Assembly: GCA_035048485.1 (NCBI GenBank)
Contig: CM068587.1
Coordinates: forward strand, 54,283,501-54,347,500
Reading direction: 5' to 3'
Length of the DNA: 64,000 bases
Source of the DNA: Pteria penguin
Taxonomy: Eukaryota; Mollusca; Bivalvia; Pterioida; Pteriidae
Position 1 is the first letter of the stretch, and every line of letters starts with the position of its first letter. This document shows, piece after piece, positions 62,996-64,000 of the stretch. A program made the position numbers and the translations under genes. The notes under the pieces were generated by a model. It did not search any database. It was not told where the DNA came from and saw nothing but the letters and a program-made list of their open reading frames with translations.

Positions 62996-63850
62996 ACAAT
63001 GATAGCTTTCCTTGGATTTTAATTAAGTTTATCAAAACATTAAGGAAAGCGTTTTCCACTTGTTTTGATCTCTGACTAGAAAGGCTTCGCACGATTCTTA
63101 TATAGACTTGTGCTTAAAAGAACATCCTATCTGTCGATTTCATTACAGTACTGACAAAATGATAGTTAACATGAACAATGTATTGCCATGGGAATCGCTA
63201 AACAGGCGTACTCTGAGTCTATAATACACAGAATTGATGTAAGTTGTTTTGTTAACGGTCATAATGAGTCCAGTTAGAGTAACGAGTCTCCAAAGATCCG
63301 GTTTATCGACTTTAGTGTGAATGCTCTAACAAAAAGGCATTTTGGCTATCTGTAACCAGATCATATGTTTAACTGATGTCGACCTTCCCATATTTATATA
63401 AAGCATATAGTGATCTCATATCACATGTATATTTAGTGTCCCTTTTATAGTTTTAATATGGAAGCTGATGTGATATCATACAATTTATTGTATTTTGCCT
63501 TTTATGTAGAAAGTGCGTTGTAATTTAAGCTTGGACTTCGCTTTCATCCATTAGACCCATTCATTATGTATGTCCTGAATGGCATGGTGTTATTACAGCC
63601 CACGTCAAACTCTTTGTAAATTAAGTTCAGAATCTAGTTTTGACTACAGTGTAAGAGAGATGAATAGCATGTCGATCATATGTCAGATACACACACGACT
63701 CTATAGTACTACTGCAGTTGACGTTTTTGAAAATGTTATTTTGAAATATATTAAAAGTAATGAAATATAAGATATTTTAAAATATTCTATTTCAAACAGA
63801 AAATTCCTTACTATTTATTGAATCCTTTCGTAAAACAGAATTATTTTCCA
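62996..63850. other. Intergenic, nothing recognised
   Basis: AT-rich sequence with short unrelated ORFs only. Confidence 0.5.
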
Positions 63851-63851
63851 A

Positions 63852-64000
63852 TTTGAGGCGGTATCTGACGTAAAACAATTATGACGTTATCAATTTTCTA
63901 TGAAAGCGTCATATATGGGCTATCATTTTTCTGAGTTTTAGATCAGTTTCCATAGGAATTGATGACGTCATAAGTGTTTTACGTCAGATACCGTTCCAAA
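63852..64000. mobile_element. MITE with GGTATCTGACGTAAAACA ends, reaching the window edge
   Basis: Left GCGGTATCTGACGTAAAACA, TTATGACGTTATCAATTTTC; right AATTGATGACGTCATAAGTG, TTTTACGTCAGATACCG, inverted. Arms about 50 bp. The right flank is at or past the window end. Confidence 0.75.

Overview
The window looks like genomic DNA of a marine bivalve or a similar aquatic mollusc. It is AT-rich and gene-sparse, its genes are cut by many short-exon introns, and it is crowded with minisatellites, palindromic MITEs and tRNA-headed SINEs. The species is inferred from this character and from gene content, including an animal selenoprotein L; nothing in the sequence names it.

Four protein-coding genes can be assembled exon by exon, with every splice phase closing. 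(1) On the minus strand, about 1659-23582, with a possible first coding exon at 26497-26509, lies FANCM, the Fanconi anaemia/ATR-pathway DNA translocase. Both RecA lobes are present; the C-terminal part lies beyond the left edge. (2) On the plus strand, 27627-35215, lies selenoprotein L (SelL). It has nine exons, two in-frame TGA codons forming a Sec-Leu-Pro-Sec redox motif, and a SECIS hairpin in the 3' UTR at 35231-35301. (3) On the minus strand, 36364-38749 with a possible 5'-TOP leader exon near 41985-42024, lies FAU, which encodes a ubiquitin-like domain fused to ribosomal protein eS30. (4) On the minus strand, 47707-56981, lies a 149-residue calmodulin-like protein with four EF-hands and a first coding exon that holds only the ATG. 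FANCM and SelL are head to head; SelL and FAU are tail to tail.

The most unusual feature is the link between tandem repeats and 5' splice sites. FANCM intron 6 opens with about 60 copies of a 36-bp unit that duplicates the end of exon 6 (helicase motif [12 protein letters not shown]) together with its donor AAG|GTAAGG. The unit is a multiple of 3, so the frame stays open for over 700 codons. SelL introns 1 and 5 start the same way, with 40-bp and about 35-bp units copied from the exon end plus donor. FANCM intron 3 carries about 95 copies of a 70-bp unit starting some 40 nt after its donor. These arrays multiply candidate donor sites by tens.

The rest is repeat and intergenic DNA: a 791-bp foldback element with a perfect 9-bp target duplication (25597-26387), a 1072-bp TA-flanked element nested inside the 70-bp array (14333-15404), several smaller hairpin MITEs, SINEs, a decayed LINE reverse transcriptase (about 45880-46600), and further minisatellites and TA/CT microsatellites. 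From 57060 to the right edge no gene could be supported.
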